From: an uncultured Bacillota bacterium
Lineage (GTDB): Bacteria; Bacillota; Clostridia; UBA1381
Direction of reading: 5' to 3'
Assembly: GCA_949297205.1 (NCBI GenBank)
Contig: CASFSH010000305.1
Span: forward strand, 1 to 7,053
Length of the DNA stretch: 7,053 nucleotides
Shown here: positions 1-5,814 of the stretch, in pieces
Numbering within the stretch: the stretch's first letter is position 1
Layout: every line of letters starts with the position of its first letter
The notes under the pieces: generated by a model
The model's input: only the letters and a program-made list of their open reading frames with translations
Database searches by the model: none
Told to the model about the DNA's origin: nothing
Position numbers and translations under genes: made by a program

Positions 1-504
1 TTCCCACGGAATAATTTCACCATTAATCATATTGCCATCAGCGATTGTCGACTTGATAATACTTGATGGTATTCCCAAGGATAATCTTGAATCATTTGCA
101 TGCGAATAATTATATTCATACACACACGTATCACCATTAAACAATATATCGTATAGTCCATCATCAAATATAGCGTCATTATATACATTTGTATACAACC
201 CCGTATAATCCTCACTTGGACTTCCATATGCTATTTTCCCTACCGAATAATATAATCGTTCTTTATGAATAACGGGACCGAATACAATTTTAACACTGTT
301 GATATCCGAATCATCCCATCGATACTTGAAACGATCCGATAAATATTTTTCATCCGGATAGAACAAAAAACTATTTAATAGTGCCGTTTCATCCAAAGCC
401 ATAATTTGCGTTTCTTCACCTTCGGCCACACACACCATAATACGAAAAATCGTAACCAATAAAAGTATCAAAATAAAACCTGACAGTTTTACTTCTGTTT
501 TCAT
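1..504 (-). CDS. Unrecognised, probably secreted or membrane-anchored protein (3' end missing)
   Basis: An open frame of 168 codons starts with ATG at 504 and runs without a stop through the window edge at base 1, so the C-terminus is missing. The start is supported by an AAAGGA ribosome binding site about 9 bases upstream. The N-terminus reads MKTEVKLSGFILILLLV: a short basic stretch and a hydrophobic run (about residues 9-27), followed by VCVA and an acidic segment. That is a plausible signal peptide; I see no convincing lipobox. The visible mature part is rich in Tyr, Asp, Ser and Asn (for example YPDEKYLSDRFKYRWDD at 49-65), consistent with an extracytoplasmic domain, but I recognise no family. 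Base use differs from the neighbours: about 22 CpG in 504 bases against about 24 in 888 for the next gene, and four of five arginines are CGN codons. I infer an accessory gene, possibly acquired. The reading frame is well supported; the function is unknown. Confidence 0.75.
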   Translation of the reverse strand, partial: MKTEVKLSGFILILLLVTIFRIMVCVAEGEETQIMALDETALLNSFLFYPDEKYLSDRFKYRWDDSDINSVKIVFGPVIHKERLYYSVGKIAYGSPSEDYTGLYTNVYNDAIFDDGLYDILFNGDTCVYEYNYSHANDSRLSLGIPSSIIKSTIADGNMINGEIIPWE

Positions 505-554
505 TTATACCATTCCTTTCGTATTCAGGTTTTCCCCTTTGTCTGTATATTTCA

Positions 555-583
555 ACTTTATCATATCAAATTTTGAAAATCAA
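555..583 (-). promoter_or_regulatory. Possible promoter for the secreted-protein gene
   Basis: On the minus strand TTGATT (583-578) and TAAAGT (560-555) are separated by 17 bases, and a TG dinucleotide one base upstream of the -10 gives an extended -10 form. Each hexamer matches the sigma-A consensus at only four of six positions in an AT-rich stretch, so this may be chance. It would start transcription about 45 bases before the ATG at 504 and give the partial gene its own promoter separate from the DUF2156 gene, whose stop is at 592. I see no clear terminator between the two genes. Confidence 0.3.
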
Positions 584-591
584 TAGTTTTT

Positions 592-1479
592 TTAATATTC
601 ATTTTTTACAGCATTATATTTTTTCAGAATAATACATGGATTATATGAAAGCTTAGCCCTACGCAAACCCTCATCGCCGGTATCTTCTTCCCTGTCAACG
701 TACTTATAATTCTGACAGTTATGAATTACAAACTGCTTATTAATCATAGGATACGCACCCTGAATATGTGCAAAGGCTTTTTCAATATGAACAAGGAAAG
801 TTTGCTCATTCAACTCATCGCCCAGTTCAAAAGCAATGATATTACCGTCTGCCCTTATGGCTCCTCCGTGAAGTTCCAGTTCCTTATAATATTTTAATGC
901 TTTTCTTACAGCCATGCCTTCTTCCTCGAGACCGTTTTTACCCGATTCCTTCATTATTCCGCACCATTCTTCATGCATATTTATAACTTCATCAATATTT
1001 TTTTCCGATATTTCTTCATAGCTCCACTGAGGATAATTTTCAACGAATCTGTTGATATGGTTTCTTTTTGAGGACAGTTTTTTTCCTTTTAATGTTGTTA
1101 AACTTTCAGTAGTATATATATAATCGGACATATCTCTGTCCTCTGTATAATCAAAAACTCCGGGATAGTTTTTTTCAAGAAAAACTTTTTGCTCCTCTAC
1201 AATACCTCCGATACATACATATCTGTCTTTATTCTCCTCCAATATAAAATCCACGGCAGCTTTAATATTTTCCGTACCTGCCGGAAATAAAAACACGTTT
1301 CTTTCCTTTCCGAATCTTACAAGCAGACAATTTTTATATTCTCTTACTTTTGTATTATAAATTTCCTGCCATATAAACAATGTTGTAAAATTATATTCAA
1401 GACTTGGGTTTTTCGTTTTTTTCAATATATTCTCTATCCATTTTTTGTCGCTTATCTCTACTGTTTTAAACTTGTCCAT
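592..1479 (-). CDS. DUF2156 / phosphatidylglycerol lysyltransferase C-terminal-like protein
   Basis: A 295-residue protein of the DUF2156 family, which has the tandem GNAT-like fold seen in the catalytic domain of MprF-type lipid aminoacyltransferases. Recognisable stretches are SLEYNFTTLFIWQ near the N-terminus, a basic segment KLSSKRNHINRF in the middle, a GNAT-like core around GAIRADGNIIAFELGDELN and HIEKAFAHIQGAYPMINKQF, and the closing motif YVDREEDTGDEGLRRAKLSY. It has no membrane segments, unlike full MprF, so it is probably cytosolic. Stand-alone members of this family are common in Clostridia and their substrates are mostly unknown; lysyl-lipid synthesis should not be assumed. The ATG at 1479 is preceded by AAAGAAAGG about 11 bases upstream. 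The gene starts 63 bases after the Ppx/GppA-like stop with no clear terminator or promoter between them, so co-transcription is likely. The length fits single-unit family members. Confidence 0.85.
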   Translation of the reverse strand: MDKFKTVEISDKKWIENILKKTKNPSLEYNFTTLFIWQEIYNTKVREYKNCLLVRFGKERNVFLFPAGTENIKAAVDFILEENKDRYVCIGGIVEEQKVFLEKNYPGVFDYTEDRDMSDYIYTTESLTTLKGKKLSSKRNHINRFVENYPQWSYEEISEKNIDEVINMHEEWCGIMKESGKNGLEEEGMAVRKALKYYKELELHGGAIRADGNIIAFELGDELNEQTFLVHIEKAFAHIQGAYPMINKQFVIHNCQNYKYVDREEDTGDEGLRRAKLSYNPCIILKKYNAVKNEY

Positions 1480-1542
1480 AATAAAATATAACCTTTCTTT
1501 CGTTTAACATTCCTTTTTCTCATAAAAATACAAATTTGAATG

Positions 1543-2406
1543 TTATATATGAATGTCTTTAAATACACCTTTTTTTATCAAATACCCGTCTCTGACTCCG
1601 CACTGCATTACAGAAAATTTTGCTGCATTAAAATATTCGCACAACAGTTTAATAACAACAATTCCATATTCAATAGTGTTTACTCTTTTTCCTATAATAT
1701 TTAGCAATTTATCATCATTATATTCCAAAGAAGAAAAAAAATCAAGCATTCCTGTTTCAAAATATTCACTTTTTATTTCTTTTTCCAACAGTTTTTTTAT
1801 CACTTTTGCCGTACCACCCATGATATACAGGCTGTTGCACGTCACTTTAGGGAAATTGTTTAAGTTACCATATATAAAACGCTTTATACTTTCATAATTA
1901 TTCTGGGAATATTTTCCGAAATTTAAATAAAGTCTTTTAACACCTATAGGCAAAGACTTACTGTGTATTAGCTTTCCATGTTCAAAATAAAAAATCTGAC
2001 AGCTCCCTCCGCCAAGGTCAACACCTATTCCCGTGTTCTCTTTTATATTATAATTAAGGGCGAGAAAATCACATTCCGCCTCCTCTTTTCCGCTTAACAA
2101 TTCAATTTCAATATTACATTCTCTTTTTATTTTCATTTTAACTTCAGCCAAATTAACAACATCTCTCATTGCAGAGGTTGCAAAGCACAGTATTCGGTCT
2201 GTATCCTCTTTTTCAAAAAATATTGTTATCTGCTTTAAAGTTTGAGCCAATTTATCTATGCCCTGTTCAGATAATTTGTTATCTGCAGTATCTGTAATAA
2301 TTTCAGATTCAAATACAATATCCGCTGCAATCGTTGTTTTATCTGTCACACTGTAAATAACACCACGTATGGTATTTGTACCAATATCAATCAATCCGTA
2401 TTTCAT
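1543..2406 (-). CDS. Ppx/GppA-family phosphatase, short single-unit form
   Basis: A 287-residue member of the exopolyphosphatase / guanosine pentaphosphatase family, in the ASKHA (actin-like ATPase) fold. Visible motifs are the first phosphate loop IDIGTNTIR (6-14), ATSAMRD (76-82), the LSGKEEAE segment (104-111) where the family's catalytic Glu lies, the second phosphate loop GVDLGGGSCQI (128-138), the adenosine-type MGGTAKVI near residue 200, and GVRDGYL near the C-terminus. The length matches the short form lacking the C-terminal HD-like domain of E. coli Ppx and GppA (about 500 residues). I cannot tell from sequence whether it hydrolyses polyphosphate, pppGpp or both. I chose ATG 2406: it gives the canonical MKYGLIDIG start and has GGTG six bases upstream. 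A TTG at 2418 would extend the protein by four residues but lies upstream of that site. The gene lies just beyond the probable rpmF terminator, so it may be expressed partly by read-through. Confidence 0.9.
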   Translation of the reverse strand: MKYGLIDIGTNTIRGVIYSVTDKTTIAADIVFESEIITDTADNKLSEQGIDKLAQTLKQITIFFEKEDTDRILCFATSAMRDVVNLAEVKMKIKRECNIEIELLSGKEEAECDFLALNYNIKENTGIGVDLGGGSCQIFYFEHGKLIHSKSLPIGVKRLYLNFGKYSQNNYESIKRFIYGNLNNFPKVTCNSLYIMGGTAKVIKKLLEKEIKSEYFETGMLDFFSSLEYNDDKLLNIIGKRVNTIEYGIVVIKLLCEYFNAAKFSVMQCGVRDGYLIKKGVFKDIHI

Positions 2407-2441
2407 AAAAATCACCAATATAGAAAACTGTTACAGTAATA

Positions 2442-2466
2442 AAGACGGCTTATAGCAAGCCGTCTT
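2442..2466 (-). terminator. Probable intrinsic terminator after rpmF
   Basis: A perfect 10-bp inverted repeat, AAGACGGCTT paired with AAGCCGTCTT, with a 5-base loop. It begins six bases downstream of the rpmF stop and is followed on the minus strand by TATTAC. The only uninterrupted T run is the three Ts formed with the stem end, so termination may be incomplete. It separates the ribosomal-protein unit from the Ppx/GppA-like gene 35 bases further on. Confidence 0.65.
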
Positions 2467-2472
2467 ATTATG

Positions 2473-2655
2473 TCAATCATTAGATACCTTTATTACCTCT
2501 TTGCCGTTGTAATAACCACAAGCCTTACAAACTCTATGAGGCATTTTATATTCGTGACACTGAGGACATTCAACCATTGCAGGAACAGTTAATTTCCAGT
2601 TTGCACGTCTTTTATCTCTTCTTGATCTCGATACTTTACCCTTAGGTACTGCCAT
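2473..2655 (-). CDS. rpmF: 50S ribosomal protein L32
   Basis: Large-subunit ribosomal protein L32, 60 residues, close to the family norm. The N-terminus MAVPKGKVSRSRRDKRRA is the canonical basic tail that contacts 23S rRNA, followed by the characteristic W20. Cysteines at 30, 33, 43 and 46 (CPQC and CKAC) form a four-cysteine zinc site, so this is the zinc-dependent form. I chose the ATG at 2655. A GTG at 2664 would add three residues but is itself part of the AGGAGGTG ribosome binding site. That site overlaps the stop codon of the upstream DUF177 gene (14 bases lie between the two coding regions), which points to coupled translation. The pairing of DUF177/yceD with rpmF is conserved across many bacteria; its placement after rplL is not usual. 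Confidence 0.97.
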   Translation of the reverse strand: MAVPKGKVSRSRRDKRRANWKLTVPAMVECPQCHEYKMPHRVCKACGYYNGKEVIKVSND

Positions 2656-2669
2656 CTCAATCACACCTC

Positions 2670-3188
2670 CTATTCGGTCTCAGAATTTTTCATGATTTCT
2701 GCCAACGCTGCCCATCTCGGATCAATTTCCTCTGTCTCACAGGTACACTCGCCGAGATTAAGATCTTTGCCGCAATTCGGACACAATCCCTTACAGTCAT
2801 CTTTACATAAATATTTCCCGGGAACATTGACAATAAAATTATCAATTATTATTTCATCCATATCAACGGAATATCCCGAATAAAATATTACATCTTCATC
2901 ACTGACAGATTCTTTTTCTTCTTCTCTTACAAGTATTTCCGATATATCAAAGGAAATATCAACCTCAACAGGTTTAAGACATCTTGCACAGGCAGTAACT
3001 GCCTTACCTGTTACTTCCGCGGATAAATAAAGCGATTTTGTGTTGTTTGTAATTTTACCTTTAATTAATAACCCTTCCGGAAAAACAAATTTTTCACCCT
3101 GAAAGGATATATCCTTAATATCGGCTTTTTCACACAGCTTCATTACACCGCCGTAATCCTTAAGTACAGAGGACAGGTCGATAATCAT
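2670..3188 (-). CDS. yceD: DUF177 (YceD-family) protein, rRNA accumulation factor homologue
   Basis: A 172-residue DUF177 protein. YceD homologues in E. coli and plants are linked to accumulation of 23S rRNA, and the gene almost always sits directly before rpmF, as here. The sequence has a CxxC pair at 67/70 (CARC) in the core, which is typical. Towards the C-terminus is a cysteine-rich segment with C128, C132, C136, C139, C148 and C150 (including CPNCGKDL), followed by the family-typical DPRWAAL (156-162). The cysteine arrangement suggests metal binding, which is inference. The ATG at 3188 has GGAG eight bases upstream. The gene begins 41 bases after the rplL stop with no terminator or convincing promoter between them, so I infer it is transcribed with rplJ-rplL. 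Confidence 0.92.
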   Translation of the reverse strand: MIIDLSSVLKDYGGVMKLCEKADIKDISFQGEKFVFPEGLLIKGKITNNTKSLYLSAEVTGKAVTACARCLKPVEVDISFDISEILVREEEKESVSDEDVIFYSGYSVDMDEIIIDNFIVNVPGKYLCKDDCKGLCPNCGKDLNLGECTCETEEIDPRWAALAEIMKNSETE

Positions 3189-3229
3189 AATAATTCTCCG
3201 TTTCTAAGCATATTCAATTAAAGCAGAAA

Positions 3230-3601
3230 TTACTTCAATTCAACTTTTGCTCCTGCTTCTTCAAGCTTAGCCTTCATAGCTTCAGCTTCTTCTTTAGCTA
3301 CACCTGTCTTTAATGACTTAGGAGCGCCGTCAACTAATTCTTTTGCTTCCTTTAAGCCCAAACCTGTAAGTTCTCTTACAACTTTGATAACTCCCAACTT
3401 TGAAGCGCCGGCTTCTGCCAAAACAACTTCAAATTCTGACTGTTCAGCAGCTGCAGCGCCGCCTTCTGCTGCAGCGCCTGCTACCATAACAGGAGCAGCT
3501 GCGCTTACGCCGAATTCTTCTTCCATTAATTTAACAAGCTCTGCAACCTCTAATAATTTTAATTCTTTGATATCTTCTAAAATCTTATTTACGTCTGCCA
3601 T
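3230..3601 (-). CDS. rplL: 50S ribosomal protein L7/L12
   Basis: The multi-copy acidic stalk protein of the 50S subunit, which recruits and stimulates translational GTPases. At 123 residues it is full length. The layout is classical: an N-terminal dimerisation and L10-binding helix region (about 1-33, including ILEDIKELKLLEVAELVKLM), an Ala/Gly-rich flexible hinge (about 34-53), and a globular C-terminal domain (about 54-123) with GVIKVVRELTGLGLKEAKEL, the factor-binding surface, and VDGAPK. An AGGAGGT ribosome binding site lies seven bases before the ATG. The gene follows rplJ by 60 bases, and both share the upstream L10 leader. It is followed by the DUF177 gene rather than by rpoB. Confidence 0.98.
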   Translation of the reverse strand: MADVNKILEDIKELKLLEVAELVKLMEEEFGVSAAAPVMVAGAAAEGGAAAAEQSEFEVVLAEAGASKLGVIKVVRELTGLGLKEAKELVDGAPKSLKTGVAKEEAEAMKAKLEEAGAKVELK

Positions 3602-3661
3602 TTTTTTGACCTCCTGAAATTTTTAATAATTTTATCAGGTTTTATTTAAAACCCCTTGTAA

Positions 3662-4291
3662 TTACTCAGCGTCTGAAGTTTGTGCCGGTGCTTCTTCCGC
3701 AGGTGTCTCTTCTGTGGCTGCCGGTTCTGCAGGTGCTTCCTCTGCAGTATCTTCTGCCGGTTTTTCTTCAGCTGCTTTTTTTGCGATAAGGTCGGAGATT
3801 TCTACGCCGCCTTCTGCAATTGTGCTAAGCAATCTTGCCAATCCCGAAATTGGGGAATTCAAGCTGCCCATAATCTTTGCAATAAGAGTTTCCATATTCG
3901 GAGTCTTTGCAAGTTTGTTGATTTCATCTAATGATAAAACCTTTCCATCCATAAATCCTGACTTGATTTCCAGCTTATCATTTTCCTTTGCATAATCTGC
4001 AAGTACCTTTGCCGGAGCAACTGCGTCCTCTGATACTGCCAATGCTGTAGGTCCATGTAATATGGAATCCAATTCATCAAGACCTGTTTCTTTTGCTGCT
4101 AAACGAAGTAAAGTGTTTTTTACAACAAAATATTTTACACCGGCTGCTCTTAAATTATTTCTCAATTTTGTGTCTTCTTCAACTGTCAATCCTCTGTAGT
4201 CAACGAGAACACCTGTTGTTGCGCTCTTTAATGCTTCTGTAATTTCGATAACCTGTGCTTTTTTTGCTTCTAAAACTTTTTCACTTGGCAT
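3662..4291 (-). CDS. rplJ: 50S ribosomal protein L10 with long acidic C-terminal tail
   Basis: L10 anchors the L7/L12 dimers to 23S rRNA at the base of the GTPase stalk. The N-terminal rRNA-binding domain (about 1-135) shows the typical VLVDYRGLTVEEDTKLRNNL, YFVVKNTLLRLAA and the LHGPTALA segment. The helix that binds L12 dimers follows (about 136-174, with PISGLARLLSTIAEGG). The protein has 209 residues, against about 165 in E. coli and B. subtilis. The excess is a low-complexity tail of about 35 residues (175-209) rich in Ala, Glu, Pro and Thr. AGGAGGTG lies nine bases before the ATG at 4291. Expression is probably controlled by the leader at 4450-4311, where the L10(L12)4 complex is the known effector in B. 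subtilis. Confidence 0.97.
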   Translation of the reverse strand: MPSEKVLEAKKAQVIEITEALKSATTGVLVDYRGLTVEEDTKLRNNLRAAGVKYFVVKNTLLRLAAKETGLDELDSILHGPTALAVSEDAVAPAKVLADYAKENDKLEIKSGFMDGKVLSLDEINKLAKTPNMETLIAKIMGSLNSPISGLARLLSTIAEGGVEISDLIAKKAAEEKPAEDTAEEAPAEPAATEETPAEEAPAQTSDAE

Positions 4292-4310
4292 TTAACATTT
4301 CACCTCCTGT

Positions 4311-4450
4311 AAAAATGCTTGCCTTCAATAATAAATGAAGGCTCTTTGCCGTAGACAAGCAAAGAGCCATTAGTAATCATATAATATATACTAAATAACA
4401 CCTCGGCAGGGCTTACCTTTGTGCCTGCTGTCTACGGATTTGTATTTACC
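4311..4450 (-). ncRNA. Ribosomal protein L10 leader (autoregulatory mRNA element)
   Basis: The 5' leader of the rplJ-rplL transcript. The conserved core is a GCAGG/CCTGC stem (GCAGGC at 4428-4423, then GCCCTGCC, then GAGGTGTTA), which fits the known L10 leader family. A 5' strand CCGTAGACA (4437-4429) is perfectly complementary over nine bases to TGTCTACGG (4357-4349). The latter lies in the loop and start of the second arm of the attenuator hairpin at 4368-4340. The two pairings cannot fully coexist, giving a switch between closing the L10-binding fold and forming the terminator. A further short hairpin (GCCTTCA at 4342-4336 with TGAAGGC at 4327-4321) shares bases with the attenuator. The leader begins just downstream of the promoter at 4485-4457. 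Confidence 0.88.
4340..4368 (-). terminator. Attenuator terminator in the L10 leader
   Basis: GGCTCTTTGC (4368-4359) pairs perfectly with GCAAAGAGCC (4349-4340) around a nine-base loop, and is followed by TTCATTTATTATT, a T-rich but interrupted tail. It lies 48 bases before the rplJ start codon, and its loop overlaps the strand that pairs with the 5' end of the leader. I infer that it stops transcription when L10(L12)4 is in excess, as in the B. subtilis rplJL attenuation system. Confidence 0.75.
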
Positions 4451-4456
4451 TGCGGT

Positions 4457-4485
4457 ATTATACCACAAATAATATACTTTGTCAA
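4457..4485 (-). promoter_or_regulatory. Consensus sigma-A promoter for rplJ-rplL
   Basis: TTGACA (4485-4480) and TATAAT (4462-4457) are both perfect consensus hexamers with a 17-base spacer, and TG one base upstream of the -10 makes it an extended -10 promoter. The start site is predicted near 4450. The promoter lies immediately after the rplA stop codon (4499), so rplJ-rplL can be transcribed independently of the upstream genes and entirely under the L10 leader. Confidence 0.93.
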
Positions 4486-4498
4486 TAGGGAATTTTTA

Positions 4499-5191
4499 TT
4501 ATCCCAATCTTGCAGCATTAACCTTTATTCCGGGTCCCATTGTAGATGCAACTGCAACGCTTCTTAAATATTGGCCTTTTGCAGCTGCCGGCTTTGCCTT
4601 TATTACCGCACCTACTAATGCTGTAAAGTTTTCTGTAAGTTTTTCCTGTCCGAAAGATACCTTTCCTATAGGACAGTGAATAATATTTGTTTTATCAAGC
4701 TTATATTCAATTTTACCTGATTTAATTTCTGCAATTGCCTTAGCTACATCCATTGTAACTGTTCCGGCTTTTGGTGAAGGCATTAAACCTTTAGGTCCCA
4801 AAACTTTACCCAAACGTCCTACAACACCCATCATATCCGGTGTTGCAACAACAACGTCAAAGTCGAACCAATTTTCACTCTGAATCTTTGTAACAAGATC
4901 CATTTCACCTACATAATCAGCTCCTGCAGCTGTTGCTTCTTCAGCTTTAGGTCCTTTTGCAAAAACTAAGATTTTAACAGTTTTTCCTGTTCCGTTAGGA
5001 AGAACTATTGCTCCTCTTACCTGTTGATCTGCGTGTCTTGAGTCTACGCCCAACTTAATGTGAGCTTCTACGGTTTCATCAAATTTTGCTTTTGATGTTT
5101 TTATTATAAGATCCATAGCCTCTGCCGGATCATATTGCTTTGATTTATCAATAAGCTTTATGCTTTCCTGATATTTTTTTCCTCTGAACAT
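4499..5191 (-). CDS. rplA: 50S ribosomal protein L1
   Basis: L1 forms the mobile L1 stalk at the E-site, helps release deacylated tRNA, and represses its own mRNA in many bacteria. At 230 residues it is full length. Visible motifs are the N-terminal RGKKYQES, the domain I/II junction with RGAIVLPNGTGKTVKILVFA, the L1 signature GRLGKVLGPKGLMPSPKAGT, and the C-terminal STMGPGIKV. The ATG at 5191 has AAGGAGG about eight bases upstream. An RNA element resembling the L1 rRNA binding site ends only four bases before that ribosome binding site (5239-5209), so autorepression of translation is likely. The gene starts 74 bases after the rplK stop. Confidence 0.98.
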   Translation of the reverse strand: MFRGKKYQESIKLIDKSKQYDPAEAMDLIIKTSKAKFDETVEAHIKLGVDSRHADQQVRGAIVLPNGTGKTVKILVFAKGPKAEEATAAGADYVGEMDLVTKIQSENWFDFDVVVATPDMMGVVGRLGKVLGPKGLMPSPKAGTVTMDVAKAIAEIKSGKIEYKLDKTNIIHCPIGKVSFGQEKLTENFTALVGAVIKAKPAAAKGQYLRSVAVASTMGPGIKVNAARLG

Positions 5192-5208
5192 ATTAATTTC
5201 CTCCTTAT

Positions 5209-5239
5209 GTGGTCAATCAAGGATTTTCTCCTCTCCCAC
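5209..5239 (-). promoter_or_regulatory. Putative L1-binding mRNA element before rplA
   Basis: In the rplK-rplA gap the minus strand reads GTGGGAG (5239-5233), a short AGGA/TCCT stem with a five-base loop (5232-5220), then TGATTGACCAC (5219-5209). GTGG closes with CCAC and leaves an asymmetric internal loop. The L1 stalk of 23S rRNA has the same plan: GUGGGAG opening and an AAAUACCAC-type closing strand. The element ends four bases before the rplA ribosome binding site, so L1 binding could block initiation. The function is inferred from this likeness and from the known autoregulation by L1. Confidence 0.65.
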
Positions 5240-5265
5240 TGATTTTAAAATTACTGCAGGGACAA

Positions 5266-5691
5266 TCAGTCACCAACAACAATACCCATACTTCTTGCGG
5301 TACCGGCGATCATGCTCATAGCAGCCTCTAAAGATGCTGCATTCAGATCGGGCATTTTTTGTTCTGCTATCGCCTGTAAATCTGCTTTGGAAATTGTTGC
5401 TACCTTTGTCTTATTGGGAACGCCTGATCCGCTTTGGATCTTACATGCTTTCTTCAACAAAACTGCAGCAGGCGGAGTCTTTGTAATAAATGAGAATGAA
5501 CGGTCTGCGTATACTGTAATAACTACAGGGATAATCAGACCTGCGTCTTTTGCTGTTTTTTCATTGAATTCTTTTGTAAACTGCATAATGTTTACTCCGT
5601 GCTGACCCAATGCAGGACCAACAGGAGGTGCCGGTGTTGCCTTTCCGGCAGGAATTTGTAATTTAATATAACCTACTACTTTTTGTGCCAT
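5266..5691 (-). CDS. rplK: 50S ribosomal protein L11
   Basis: L11 binds the GTPase-associated region of 23S rRNA, contacts L10 and elongation factors, and is needed for RelA-type stringent signalling and thiostrepton action. The 141-residue product is the usual length. The N-terminal domain carries GYIKLQIPAGKATPAPPVGP and ALGQHGVNIMQF (proline-rich, residues 8-37). The C-terminal rRNA-binding domain (about 72-141) has the SGVPNKTKVATISK segment and ends in SMIAGTARSMGIVVGD. I chose the ATG at 5691, which gives the canonical MAQKVVGYIK start with AGGAGGTG eight bases upstream. The frame stays open to an ATG at 5796, but that 35-codon extension covers the ribosome binding site and the L1-like element and is not family-like. 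Confidence 0.98.
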   Translation of the reverse strand: MAQKVVGYIKLQIPAGKATPAPPVGPALGQHGVNIMQFTKEFNEKTAKDAGLIIPVVITVYADRSFSFITKTPPAAVLLKKACKIQSGSGVPNKTKVATISKADLQAIAEQKMPDLNAASLEAAMSMIAGTARSMGIVVGD

Positions 5692-5734
5692 AATATGGCC
5701 ACCTCCTAAAATCTTGCAGCATATGCCGCATAAT

Positions 5735-5763
5735 GTGGTAATTGCGGGCTTTCGCCCTCCCAC
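5735..5763 (-). promoter_or_regulatory. Putative L1-binding mRNA element before rplK
   Basis: In the nusG-rplK gap the minus strand reads GTGGGAG (5763-5757), a GGC hairpin capped by GAAA and closed by GCCC (5756-5746), then GCAATTACCAC (5745-5735). GTGG pairs with CCAC across an asymmetric loop, matching the base of the L1 stalk in 23S rRNA more closely than the rplA copy does. It is followed by a small hairpin (GCGGC-ATAT-GCTGC) and then the rplK ribosome binding site. L1 repression at the start of the rplK-rplA unit is well known in E. coli; its operation here is inferred. Confidence 0.7.
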
Positions 5764-5814
5764 TGTCTCCAGAGGGATATATAAATGCAAATGCATTCAT
5801 AAACATAAATTTGG

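Noticed and set aside
27..227. A 66-codon minus-strand open frame inside the first gene
   Set aside because: It lies in a different frame from the longer open frame starting at 504, has no convincing ribosome binding site and an improbable composition, so it is a shadow.
1506..1544. Inverted repeat AACATTC/GAATGTT between the Ppx-like and DUF2156 genes
   Set aside because: The stem is seven AT-rich base pairs around a 25-base loop with no T tract after it, so it is too weak to call a terminator.
2407..2418. TTG start four codons upstream in the Ppx/GppA-like gene
   Set aside because: The ATG at 2406 has a GGTG site at good spacing and gives the family's usual N-terminus.
2656..2664. GTG start three codons upstream in rpmF
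   Set aside because: The GTG is part of the AGGAGGTG ribosome binding site, so the ATG at 2655 must be the start.
3384..3995. Plus-strand open frames across rplL and rplJ
   Set aside because: They are antisense to clearly recognised ribosomal protein genes; their length comes from the Ala/Glu-rich codons on the other strand.
5692..5796. 35-codon N-terminal extension of rplK
   Set aside because: The segment covers the rplK ribosome binding site and the L1-like RNA element, and L11 proteins start at MAQKVVGYIK.
5764..5814. Possible promoter between nusG and rplK (TTTATG and TATATC)
   Set aside because: Both hexamers are poor matches in AT-rich DNA, and the upstream consensus promoter explains expression.
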